Assembly (NCBI GenBank): GCA_007121375.1
Contig: SKLX01000064.1
Location: 1 to 11,739 of the forward strand
Direction of reading: 5' to 3'
DNA length: 11,739 nucleotides
Source: Bacillota bacterium
GTDB taxonomy: Bacteria; Bacillota; Dethiobacteria; SKNC01
This document shows positions 6,135-11,739 of this stretch, piece by piece (position 1 is the first letter of the stretch; each line of letters opens with the position of its first letter). Below the pieces are notes generated by a model that ran no database searches, was not told the origin of the DNA, and worked only from the letters and a program-made list of their open reading frames with translations. A program made the translations under genes and the position numbers.

Positions 6135-6850
6135 CCCCTTTTTTGCCTTTCTTCCCACCGGACTTCCGCTTCAGAACGCCGTAAGTACAGAGGCTGCAGA
6201 TTTTTATAACTATCCCTGTAAATTTCCCCTCCTGCCAGCAGTTCTTCCCTACCCAGCTGGGCAACCAGGGCACCCCGGTTAATCCTTAAGGAAGGAGGAG
6301 CCCAGGAGGCCCTGCCTCCCAGGGCCTTCCTTATAATATCTCCATATCTTTCCAGACCATCTCCTAAAAATATAACCCTCTCCCCAGGTTTTTCCTTTAA
6401 TAAATCCAGGACCTCTTCCAGGGGCGCCGCCATATAATCGGACAATCTTTCCATTTTCTCCCCGGAAAAACGGTAAAGACAGGTATAAACTTCCTGGCGC
6501 CTTGCATCCAGGAGGGGGCAGATTATTCCCCCAGCATAGGGGAACTGGGCTGCCAGGATATCCAGGGTTGGAACTCCCACCAGGGGTAATTTTAACCCCT
6601 GGGCCAAGCCTCTGGCCGTGGCCACCCCAATCCTTATTCCGGTAAAGGAACCGGGACCGCTGGTAACAGCAATTCCCTCCAGGGATTCACTGTCCAGATG
6701 GCTATCCTGAATCAGGTCTGCTATTAGGGGCATCAACCTTTGGGAGTGGGTTTTTTTAATATTTAAGGTGTATTCTCCTATTATCTTCTCGGAATCAGCC
6801 AGGGCTACACTGCATACCAGGGTAGCCGTATCAATCCCCAGAACCAACAT
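6131..6850 (-). CDS. tsaB: tRNA threonylcarbamoyladenosine biosynthesis protein TsaB
   Basis: TsaB (YeaZ) is the non-catalytic Kae1-like partner that dimerises with TsaD and joins TsaE in the t6A-forming complex. The 239-residue length is normal. The ASKHA-type start MLVLGIDTAT is followed by THSQRLMPLI (34-43) and SGPGSFTGIRIGVATARGLA (64-83), the most conserved segment of the family. PLVGVPTLDILA (89-100) and LLDARRQEVY (113-122) also fit. The ATG is preceded by GGAGGAG with about 10-12 nt spacing, placed within the tsaE coding end. It overlaps tsaE by 20 bp and rimI by 4 bp, which points to one transcript with coupled translation. Confidence 0.96.
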   Translation of the reverse strand: MLVLGIDTATLVCSVALADSEKIIGEYTLNIKKTHSQRLMPLIADLIQDSHLDSESLEGIAVTSGPGSFTGIRIGVATARGLAQGLKLPLVGVPTLDILAAQFPYAGGIICPLLDARRQEVYTCLYRFSGEKMERLSDYMAAPLEEVLDLLKEKPGERVIFLGDGLERYGDIIRKALGGRASWAPPSLRINRGALVAQLGREELLAGGEIYRDSYKNLQPLYLRRSEAEVRWEERQKRG

Positions 6851-7319
6851 TTTTTTTCAACTCCTCCACAGCCTGGACAAACCTTTTACTCCGGGGCTTA
6901 AAGACTATGCGCCGGGTATCGGTATCAGAAATCTTTTCCTGCAGCCGGTGAAAATAAACAATCAGACAGCAGTAGGGCAAATAATCCTCAATCTTTTCTG
7001 CCCATTCGATAATCGTTACCCCTTCACCATAAAAGTATTCTTCATAGCCCAGGTCCAGAAGTTCTTCCGGGTCATCCAGCCGGTAAACATCAAAATGATA
7101 AAAGGGAAGCCCCCCTTCATACTGGTTTATAAGGGTAAAGGTGGGACTGGTAACATAGTCTTTAACCTTCAGTCCCTCTGCCACCCCCTGGGTAAAAACA
7201 GTTTTACCCGCACCCAGGTCTCCCATAAGGCCTACTACATCACCCTTTTTCAGAAGTTTACCTAAATGAAACCCTAGTCTTTTGCTTTCTTCAGCGCTCT
7301 TTGTAGTTATTTCCAGCAT
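6831..7319 (-). CDS. tsaE: tRNA threonylcarbamoyladenosine biosynthesis ATPase TsaE
   Basis: TsaE (YjeE) is the P-loop ATPase that resets the TsaB-TsaD complex during t6A synthesis. The chosen start gives 162 residues. Walker A is GDLGAGKT (33-40), followed by TSPTFTLINQY (57-67), HFDVYRLDDPEELLDLGY (75-92) and the Walker-B-like IIEWAEKI (103-110), all family hallmarks. The start is ATG 7319, because GGAGGGG lies just upstream at normal spacing and MLEITTKSAEE is the usual opening. An ATG at 7331 would add four residues but has no SD, and its own codons form that SD. It begins 32 bp after the thiL stop. Confidence 0.96.
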   Translation of the reverse strand: MLEITTKSAEESKRLGFHLGKLLKKGDVVGLMGDLGAGKTVFTQGVAEGLKVKDYVTSPTFTLINQYEGGLPFYHFDVYRLDDPEELLDLGYEEYFYGEGVTIIEWAEKIEDYLPYCCLIVYFHRLQEKISDTDTRRIVFKPRSKRFVQAVEELKKNVGSGD

Positions 7320-7351
7320 AAGCCCCTCCATTGAATTCGTGTCTTAAAAAC

Positions 7352-8380
7352 TTAAAAGTGGGTGTAGCCTTTCCGGGAAAAATTTCTTTCTTCCCCTTCT
7401 TTATCCAGGTACTTTATCCCTTCCTCAGGAGGGGTAATTTCTCCAATTATATTAAGGGGGACCTGAAATTCATGGGCCAGCTCCTTAAGCTTTTCCTGGC
7501 CCACGGGTTTTAGAGTAAATAACAGTTCATAATCTTCCCCTCCCCCCAGGGCATACTCCAGGGGATCATTCCCCAGAAAGGAGGAAGCTTTCTCAAGGGC
7601 GGGGCCCAGGGGAACCCGGTCCAGGTAAACCTTGGCCCCCACCTGGCTGGCCCGGGCAATCTCCCCCAAGTCCTTAATTATACCATCACTTAAATCAATC
7701 ATGGAGGTGGCCAGGTGAGATTGAACTATCTTGCGGGCTTCCTTTAAACGCAGGGGAGGTTCCAGGTGGGATTTAATCAAGGACTGGAACCGGGAGGCAT
7801 GACCTTTGTCCCTTTCCTTTCCTTCCCCTACCTCCTGCATTAGCAAGTCCAGACCTGCCGCCGAGGATCCCAGGTTACCCGTCACCCCAATAAGGTCCCC
7901 GGCCTCTGCTCCAGAACGTAAAATGAGGTTTTTTTCCTCCACTTCTCCCAGGAGGGTGACGCTTATAATAATTCCCCGGGGGGAATTTACCGTATCTCCT
8001 CCAATAAGGTTTATGAAACATATACGGCAGAGTTCACCCATCCCCTGGTATATCTCCTCCACCGTCTTTAACTCCGTATCCGGAGGGAAACCTACAGCCG
8101 TAACCAGGTGCCGGGGAATTCCCCCCATAGCAACTATATCGGAAATATTTACCGCCAGGGCTTTCCTTCCCAGCTGGTAAGGGGTAAGGAAATGGGTTAA
8201 AAAGTGAACCCCCTCCACCAGGATATCCTTGGTTACCAGGGTCAACCTGTCAGCATCAGGGAGGGGAGAAAGGACAGCCGTATCGTCTCCAATACCCACC
8301 CGAACCCCTTCCCCCTGGTAGGGAAACTGCCGGGAGATCCTTTTAATTAATTCCACTTCTCCTAAATTAGATATCAGCAT
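7352..8380 (-). CDS. thiL: Thiamine-monophosphate kinase
   Basis: ThiL phosphorylates thiamine monophosphate to thiamine diphosphate, the last step of the pathway. The 342-residue protein has the PurM/ThiL-type fold motifs: RVGIGDDTAVL (27-37, Mg-ATP binding), TKDILVEGVHF (50-60), ALAVNISDIVAMGG (74-87) and LIGGDTV (125-131). The second domain has MIDLSDGIIKDLGEIAR and, near the C-terminus, GGGEDYELLFT. The ATG at 8380 has an AGGAAAGG purine tract about 10 nt upstream. The gene follows thiC after 68 bp and precedes tsaE. The thiL-tsaE-tsaB-rimI order is common in Firmicutes and other bacteria. Confidence 0.97.
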   Translation of the reverse strand: MLISNLGEVELIKRISRQFPYQGEGVRVGIGDDTAVLSPLPDADRLTLVTKDILVEGVHFLTHFLTPYQLGRKALAVNISDIVAMGGIPRHLVTAVGFPPDTELKTVEEIYQGMGELCRICFINLIGGDTVNSPRGIIISVTLLGEVEEKNLILRSGAEAGDLIGVTGNLGSSAAGLDLLMQEVGEGKERDKGHASRFQSLIKSHLEPPLRLKEARKIVQSHLATSMIDLSDGIIKDLGEIARASQVGAKVYLDRVPLGPALEKASSFLGNDPLEYALGGGEDYELLFTLKPVGQEKLKELAHEFQVPLNIIGEITPPEEGIKYLDKEGEERNFSRKGYTHF

Positions 8381-8431
8381 ATATTATTTACCTTTCCTGC
8401 CTGCTTAATGTATTGCTGGCAAATGAAACCT

Positions 8432-8446
8432 TGTTATATTATAACA
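8432..8446. repeat. 15-bp AT palindrome in the thiC-thiL gap
   Basis: TGTTATATTATAACA is a perfect 6-bp inverted repeat with a 3-bp centre, beginning 2 bp after the thiC stop codon. On the minus strand it contains TATAAT. No good -35 hexamer lies 17 bp upstream (GTGGAT), so it may be an operator, a weak promoter element or chance. Confidence 0.4.
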
Positions 8447-8448
8447 TA

Positions 8449-9750
8449 TTAGAGGCACACATCCACACCTGAACCCAGGTATTTTGATACCAGTTCCAGG
8501 GCGCAGTATTCGCCGCACATGGAACAGGTTTCCTTCCTCTCAGGGTTTTTCTTCTCCCATATAAACCGGGCCCGGGCAGGATTTAAAGCCAGAGAAAACT
8601 GCTTATTCCAGTTCAAGTTTCGCCGGGCCCGGGCCATATCTGCATCCTTTTCCCGGGCCCCCTCTACCCCTTTTACCAGGTCTGCTGCATGGGCCGCGAT
8701 GCGGGCTACCGTGACCCCTTCCCTGACCTCTTCCTGGTCAGGAAGTCCCAGGTGCTCCGCAGAAGTCACATAACATAGAAAGTCAGCCCCTGAGGCCGCT
8801 GCCACCGTGCCTCCGATAGCGGAAACAATATGATCATAACCGGGAGCAATATCTGTCACCAGGGGACCTAACACATAAAAGGGTGCCTCCTTGCAGATTC
8901 TCTTTTGAAGTTCCACATTAGCAGGTATCTGGTCCAGGGGGACATGGCCCGGACCTTCTACCATCACCTGGACCCCCCTTTGCCGCGCCCTATCCACCAG
9001 TTCTCCCAGGATAATGAGTTCCTGAACCTGGGGGCGATCGGTAGCATCCTCCAGGCATCCCGGCCGAAAGCCGTCTCCCAGGCTGAGGGTCACATCATAT
9101 TCCCGGGCAATATCCAGGAGCCTGTCATAATGGCTGAAGTAAGGATTTTCCTTTCCCTGCTGGAGCATCCAGGCTGCGGTGATAGCCCCTCCCCGGCTTA
9201 CCAGGGGCAGGATTCTCTCTTGGCTTTTAAGGCGCTGGAGGGTCTCCCGGGTTACCCCACAGTGAAGGGTCATAAAGTCCACCCCTTCCCTGGCCTGGTC
9301 TTCAACTACTTCCAGGAATTCTTCCTCATTCATGGAAACCAGGTCACCGTATTTTTCCCGGGAACGGGAGGCCAGCTGGTATAAGGGTACAGTCCCCACA
9401 GGTACAGGACAATGCTCCAGGACCTTCCTCCTTATCTTTTCTATATCAGGACCCGTGGACAGGTCCATAACAGCATGGACTCCCGCCTCCAGAGCTGCCT
9501 CCAGCTTTTTGATCTCCTCCTCTCCCCGGGGAAAGTCAGGAGAATTACCTATATTGGCATTTACCTTGGTCCTTAATCCCTTACCAATACCCTGGGGATC
9601 CAAATTCTGATGTAGGGGATTTGCCGGTATTACTATTTTTCCCCGGGCGACTCCTTCCTTTATTTTTTCCGCCTTAATACCTTCTTTTTCTGCTACCCTT
9701 TCCATTTGGGGAGTAATTATCCCCTCCCGGGCTTTTAACAACTGGGTCAT
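8449..9750 (-). CDS. thiC: Phosphomethylpyrimidine synthase ThiC
   Basis: ThiC is the radical SAM enzyme that rearranges aminoimidazole ribotide into HMP phosphate, the pyrimidine half of thiamine. This is the short form (433 residues), without the N-terminal extension of the E. coli type. Motifs include MTQLLKAREGIIT at the start, NANIGNS (64-70), MDLSTGPDI, and the C-terminal cluster motif Cys409-x2-Cys412-x3-Cys416 (CSMCGEYC). That motif is one residue tighter than the CX2CX4C I recall for long-form ThiC. The start is debatable. ATG 9750 matches the family opening and has GGAG 11 nt upstream. GTG 9762 has AAGGA at 6 nt. ATG 9768 has AAGGA with no spacing. Expression is controlled by the TPP riboswitch and terminator upstream. 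Confidence 0.97.
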   Translation of the reverse strand: MTQLLKAREGIITPQMERVAEKEGIKAEKIKEGVARGKIVIPANPLHQNLDPQGIGKGLRTKVNANIGNSPDFPRGEEEIKKLEAALEAGVHAVMDLSTGPDIEKIRRKVLEHCPVPVGTVPLYQLASRSREKYGDLVSMNEEEFLEVVEDQAREGVDFMTLHCGVTRETLQRLKSQERILPLVSRGGAITAAWMLQQGKENPYFSHYDRLLDIAREYDVTLSLGDGFRPGCLEDATDRPQVQELIILGELVDRARQRGVQVMVEGPGHVPLDQIPANVELQKRICKEAPFYVLGPLVTDIAPGYDHIVSAIGGTVAAASGADFLCYVTSAEHLGLPDQEEVREGVTVARIAAHAADLVKGVEGAREKDADMARARRNLNWNKQFSLALNPARARFIWEKKNPERKETCSMCGEYCALELVSKYLGSGVDVCL

Positions 9751-9796
9751 ATCAATATCCACTCCCATTCCTTAACATAATTTCTTTTATCCTTAT

Positions 9797-9826
9797 TAAA
9801 AAACCGTGGAAATTGATCTCCACGGT
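9797..9826 (-). terminator. Intrinsic terminator of the thiC riboswitch
   Basis: In the minus-strand RNA, ACCGTGGA (9810-9803 on its complement) pairs perfectly with its mirror at 9819-9826 across an 8-nt loop. A run of six U (9803-9798) follows at once. It lies between the TPP aptamer and the thiC start, so TPP binding probably favours this hairpin and stops transcription before thiC. The antiterminator pairing was not resolved by eye. Confidence 0.9.
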
Positions 9827-9844
9827 CTGAAAAACCTTAAAAAT

Positions 9845-9971
9845 CACCTTCCCTTCGCTGGTATTAACCAGGCGGGGCCTCCCCTAAAAAGACCCGCTCA
9901 ACAGGTTCAAAGGGTTGGAAAGCTTCATGGCGCTTTTCCTCTCAGCCTCCGCTTGGAAGCACCCCCGGGTA
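9845..9971 (-). promoter_or_regulatory. TPP riboswitch (THI element) with an extra hairpin
   Basis: Read on the minus strand, the leader has the THI-box signatures in order. GGGGGTGC leads into a CUUCC/GGAGG stem and then GCTGAGA (9946-9940). A facultative stem follows (GGAAAAGC at 9939-9932 with GCTTTCC at 9923-9917). Then come ACCC (9915-9912), GAACCTG (9908-9902), and CTGGTTAATACCAGCG (9871-9856) leading to AAGGGA. UACC at 9971-9968 and GGUG at 9848-9845 can close stem P1. Where the canonical aptamer has about two bases between ACCTG and the P5 stem, this one has about 30. They include a hairpin at 9897-9872 with GCGGG/CCCGC at its base. The conserved ligand-binding bases on both sides remain, so it is probably functional. 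Confidence 0.93.
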
Positions 9972-9986
9972 TTAAATTATCCCTTA

Positions 9987-9992
9987 ATTATA
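9987..9992 (-). promoter_or_regulatory. Possible -10 box for the thiC transcript
   Basis: A perfect TATAAT on the minus strand lies about 16 nt upstream of the riboswitch, a sensible place for the promoter. The best -35 match is AAGACT at 18-bp spacing (10011-10016), matching TTGACA at only three positions, so the call is weak. Confidence 0.35.
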
Positions 9993-10014
9993 TTAGCCCT
10001 TACACTCCTCAGTC

Positions 10015-10329
10015 TTATTTTGTTTCCTGGTCAATCCACTCTAAAAATTCCTGGCTTCCCCCTTCCAGTTTCCAGGTAACAATACAGGGCACATCATAAG
10101 AATGATTTTCCTTAACAGTTTCTACAAGCTTATCCACCATTGGGGTCCTGGTTTTTCCTACCAGGAGCACCTCTTCTTCCCACTGGGCTTCTCCCTCCCA
10201 GTAGAAAAAAGACTTTATCGAGGGAAAAACATTTACACACGCTGCCAGCCTTTTCTCAATTATAATTTTAGCCAGCTTTTCTGCTTCTCCGGCATCCCCG
10301 GCAGTAATATAAAACATGGATCTGCTCAT
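10015..10329 (-). CDS. cutA: Divalent-cation tolerance protein CutA
   Basis: CutA1 is a small trimeric protein with a ferredoxin-like fold, linked by genetics to copper and divalent-metal tolerance. Its molecular role remains unclear. The 104-residue length is normal. Family motifs are FYITAGDAGEAEKLAKIII (6-24), RLAACVNVFPSIKSFFYWEG (27-46), EEEVLLVGKT (51-60) and HSYDVPCIV (76-84). The C-terminal WKLEGGSQEFLEWI also fits. The ATG at 10329 has a G-rich but imperfect SD (TGGGGGGA). It starts 28 bp after the aminotransferase gene and likely shares its transcript. It is separated from thiC by the riboswitch leader. Confidence 0.95.
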   Translation of the reverse strand: MSRSMFYITAGDAGEAEKLAKIIIEKRLAACVNVFPSIKSFFYWEGEAQWEEEVLLVGKTRTPMVDKLVETVKENHSYDVPCIVTWKLEGGSQEFLEWIDQETK

Positions 10330-10357
10330 AACAATGTCCCCCCAGTAAAGATTTAAT

Positions 10358-11458
10358 TTACTTTATGTCCTTGAGCACCTTCTCCAGGGTGCTGGTAAAC
10401 CTTTTATTCTCTTCCATGGTACCGATGGTAACCCGGATATAATCGGGATGTCCGAAAATGTCCCCCGTCCTGACAATAACTCCTTCCTGGAGCATATTCT
10501 GGAACAACTCCTGGGAATCTACCCCGACCTGCAAAAATATGAAATTGGACTGGGTGGGGACATAAAAGAGGCCCTTTTCATCAAACCAGCGATAGAGGTA
10601 TTCTTTCCCTTCCCGATTTCCTTCAAGGCTCCTTTTAACATGGTCTTCATCTTTCAAGGCAGCCAGGGCCCCCACCTGGGCCAACATATTAACATTAAAG
10701 GGTTCCCTGACCCGGTTGAGGGCAGAAATTACCCGGGGTTTAGCCACACCATAACCAATCCTCTGGCCTGCAATCCCGTATATTTTAGAAAAAGTCCTCA
10801 GGGTAATTACATTTTGCTCCTCTCCCACATATTCCAGGGTTTCCGGGTAATCCTCATGGTCCACATATTCATAATAGGCTTCGTCAAAAACCACCAGGAT
10901 CTGAGGGGGCAGCTTCTTCAAAAACTGCTCCATCTCCTTTTTGGTTACTATGGTCCCTGTAGGGTTGTTGGGGTTACATACAAATATTATCTTGGTTTTT
11001 TCCGTTACCGCTTCTCCCATAGCCTCCAGGTCATGGGTGAAGTCCTTTAAAGGAACAAAAACACAGTTGGCCGCCATAATTTTTCCTACAAATTCATACT
11101 CGGAAAAGCTGGGCCGGGCAATAATTACCTCATCTTCCGGGTTCAAGAAAGTCTCCGCTATAAGCTTGAGGATTTCATCAGACCCGTTTCCTACTATGAT
11201 ATTATCCATTTCCACCCCTATCTTTCCCGCCAGGGCTTCCCGGAGGTAAAAACAATTGCCATCGGGATACAGGCTTACTTTAGGCAAGGCTTCCTTCATA
11301 GCTTCTAAGGCCTTGGGAGAAGGGCCGAAAGGGTTCTCATTGGAAGCCATCTTAATTATGTTAGTAATGCCCAGTTCCCTTTCCACTTCTTCAATAGGTT
11401 TTCCCGGTATATAGGGCTTGATATCAAATATATTCTGCCGGGCAATATCTTCTATCAT
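10358..11458 (-). CDS. hisC: HisC-type (class I/II, PLP-dependent) aminotransferase
   Basis: The 366-residue protein is closest to histidinol-phosphate aminotransferase, which converts imidazole-acetol phosphate to histidinol phosphate in histidine synthesis. Motifs are MASNENPFGPSP (37-48), GNGSDEIL (90-97), CNPNNPTG (161-168), DEAYYEY (192-198, Asp192 binding the PLP ring) and RTFSKIYGIAGQRIGYG (221-237, Lys225 as the Schiff-base lysine). The C-terminal DYIRVTIGT is also typical of HisC. An excellent SD (AGGAGGG) precedes the ATG at 11458 by 7 nt and overlaps the stop of the ligase gene. No other his gene is visible. Together with a PaaK-type ligase upstream, this leaves open that it acts on aromatic amino acids instead. 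Confidence 0.88.
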   Translation of the reverse strand: MIEDIARQNIFDIKPYIPGKPIEEVERELGITNIIKMASNENPFGPSPKALEAMKEALPKVSLYPDGNCFYLREALAGKIGVEMDNIIVGNGSDEILKLIAETFLNPEDEVIIARPSFSEYEFVGKIMAANCVFVPLKDFTHDLEAMGEAVTEKTKIIFVCNPNNPTGTIVTKKEMEQFLKKLPPQILVVFDEAYYEYVDHEDYPETLEYVGEEQNVITLRTFSKIYGIAGQRIGYGVAKPRVISALNRVREPFNVNMLAQVGALAALKDEDHVKRSLEGNREGKEYLYRWFDEKGLFYVPTQSNFIFLQVGVDSQELFQNMLQEGVIVRTGDIFGHPDYIRVTIGTMEENKRFTSTLEKVLKDIK

Positions 11459-11470
11459 TTTTTAACCCTC

Positions 11471-11739
11471 CTAGATCTTTCTTTTATCTATAACTCTCTG
11501 GGCCTTCCCCTCACTGCGGGGAATAGTCTTGGGCTCCACAAGCTTTATTCGAGCAGATATACCTAAAATGCTCTCTATTTTATGGCTGATGGTCCTTTCC
11601 AGGCCCTCCAATCCCTTAATCTTATCGGAAAACATTTTGTCGGAAACCTCTACCAAAACCTCCAGGAAGTCAAGGCTGCCGTGACGGTCCACAATCAGCT
11701 GGTAATGGGGCTCCGTCTCTCCAATATCCAAAAGGACAC
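11471..11739 (-). CDS. Phenylacetate--CoA ligase family protein, C-terminal part (cut by window end)
   Basis: Only the last 89 or so residues are present, and the reading frame stays open to the window edge. The visible part matches the C-terminal AMP-binding domain of PaaK-type acyl-CoA ligases. It has ETEPHYQLIVDR, then FLEVLVEVSDKMFSDKI, and the end signature LVEPKTIPRSEGKAQRVIDKR. The Lys of SEGKAQR is the conserved lysine near the C-terminus. PaaK activates phenylacetate with ATP and CoA. Related enzymes accept other aryl acids, and in anaerobes they often accompany aromatic amino acid breakdown by indolepyruvate ferredoxin oxidoreductase. The stop lies 12 bp before the aminotransferase start, indicating a shared transcript. 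Confidence 0.85.
   Translation of the reverse strand, partial: VLLDIGETEPHYQLIVDRHGSLDFLEVLVEVSDKMFSDKIKGLEGLERTISHKIESILGISARIKLVEPKTIPRSEGKAQRVIDKRKI

Noticed and set aside
4278..8380. thiL-tsaE-tsaB-rimI-tsaD as a new gene system
   Set aside because: This is a well-known bacterial gene order for t6A synthesis. Only the inserted Spo0E-like gene is unusual.
10448..11050. Long open frame on the plus strand (200 codons)
   Set aside because: It lies antisense to the clear aminotransferase gene, has no recognisable motifs, and is a by-product of the codon use of that gene. The same holds for the other plus-strand open frames.
1..11739. Mobile elements, CRISPR arrays, tRNA or rRNA genes
   Set aside because: No transposase, integrase, spaced direct repeats, cloverleaf or rRNA signature was seen on either strand.

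Overview
The window looks like a piece of a low-to-mid-GC, probably anaerobic, Clostridia-like Firmicutes chromosome. The supporting signs are strong AGGAGG-type ribosome binding sites, use of TTG and GTG starts, a Spo0E-like protein, a TPP riboswitch that ends in a Rho-independent terminator, a short-form ThiC, and a PaaK-type ligase next to an aminotransferase. The genus cannot be fixed from this sequence. Every convincing gene lies on the minus strand, so transcription runs from high to low coordinates, and the genes are packed with small gaps or overlaps. Nothing points to a prophage, transposon, CRISPR array or RNA gene.

In order of transcription: (1) 11739-10015 holds the 3' end of a phenylacetate-CoA-ligase-family gene, a HisC-type aminotransferase and cutA. 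(2) 9971-7352 is the thiamine block: a TPP riboswitch with an extra hairpin, an intrinsic terminator, thiC, then thiL. (3) 7319-4278 is the t6A tRNA-modification block: tsaE, tsaB, rimI, a short Spo0E-like gene, and tsaD. The Spo0E-like gene has its Shine-Dalgarno (SD) sequence inside a perfect hairpin. (4) 4277-3961 is a 317-bp non-coding gap. Its murC side is about 80% A+T over 180 bp, with a 9-bp perfect inverted repeat, and its tsaD side carries a cluster of DnaA-box-like 9-mers, two of them perfect. (5) 3960-365 holds murC, a radical SAM protein with an internal PDZ domain and a DUF512-like C-terminus, an acylphosphatase, and a small flavin-binding lipoprotein closed by a stem-loop terminator. 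(6) 300-36 is a broken relic of another radical SAM gene: N- and C-terminal pieces of one protein joined out of frame with the middle missing.

Most of this is core housekeeping. ThiC makes the pyrimidine precursor of thiamine and ThiL makes thiamine diphosphate, the ligand of the riboswitch. TsaB, TsaE and TsaD together install the threonylcarbamoyl group of t6A, and RimI is a customary companion. MurC commits UDP-MurNAc to peptidoglycan. The points most worth a second look are the DnaA-box cluster between tsaD and murC, the extra hairpin in the TPP riboswitch, the hairpin masking the SD of the Spo0E-like gene, the unusual domain order of the radical SAM-PDZ protein, and the internally deleted pseudogene.
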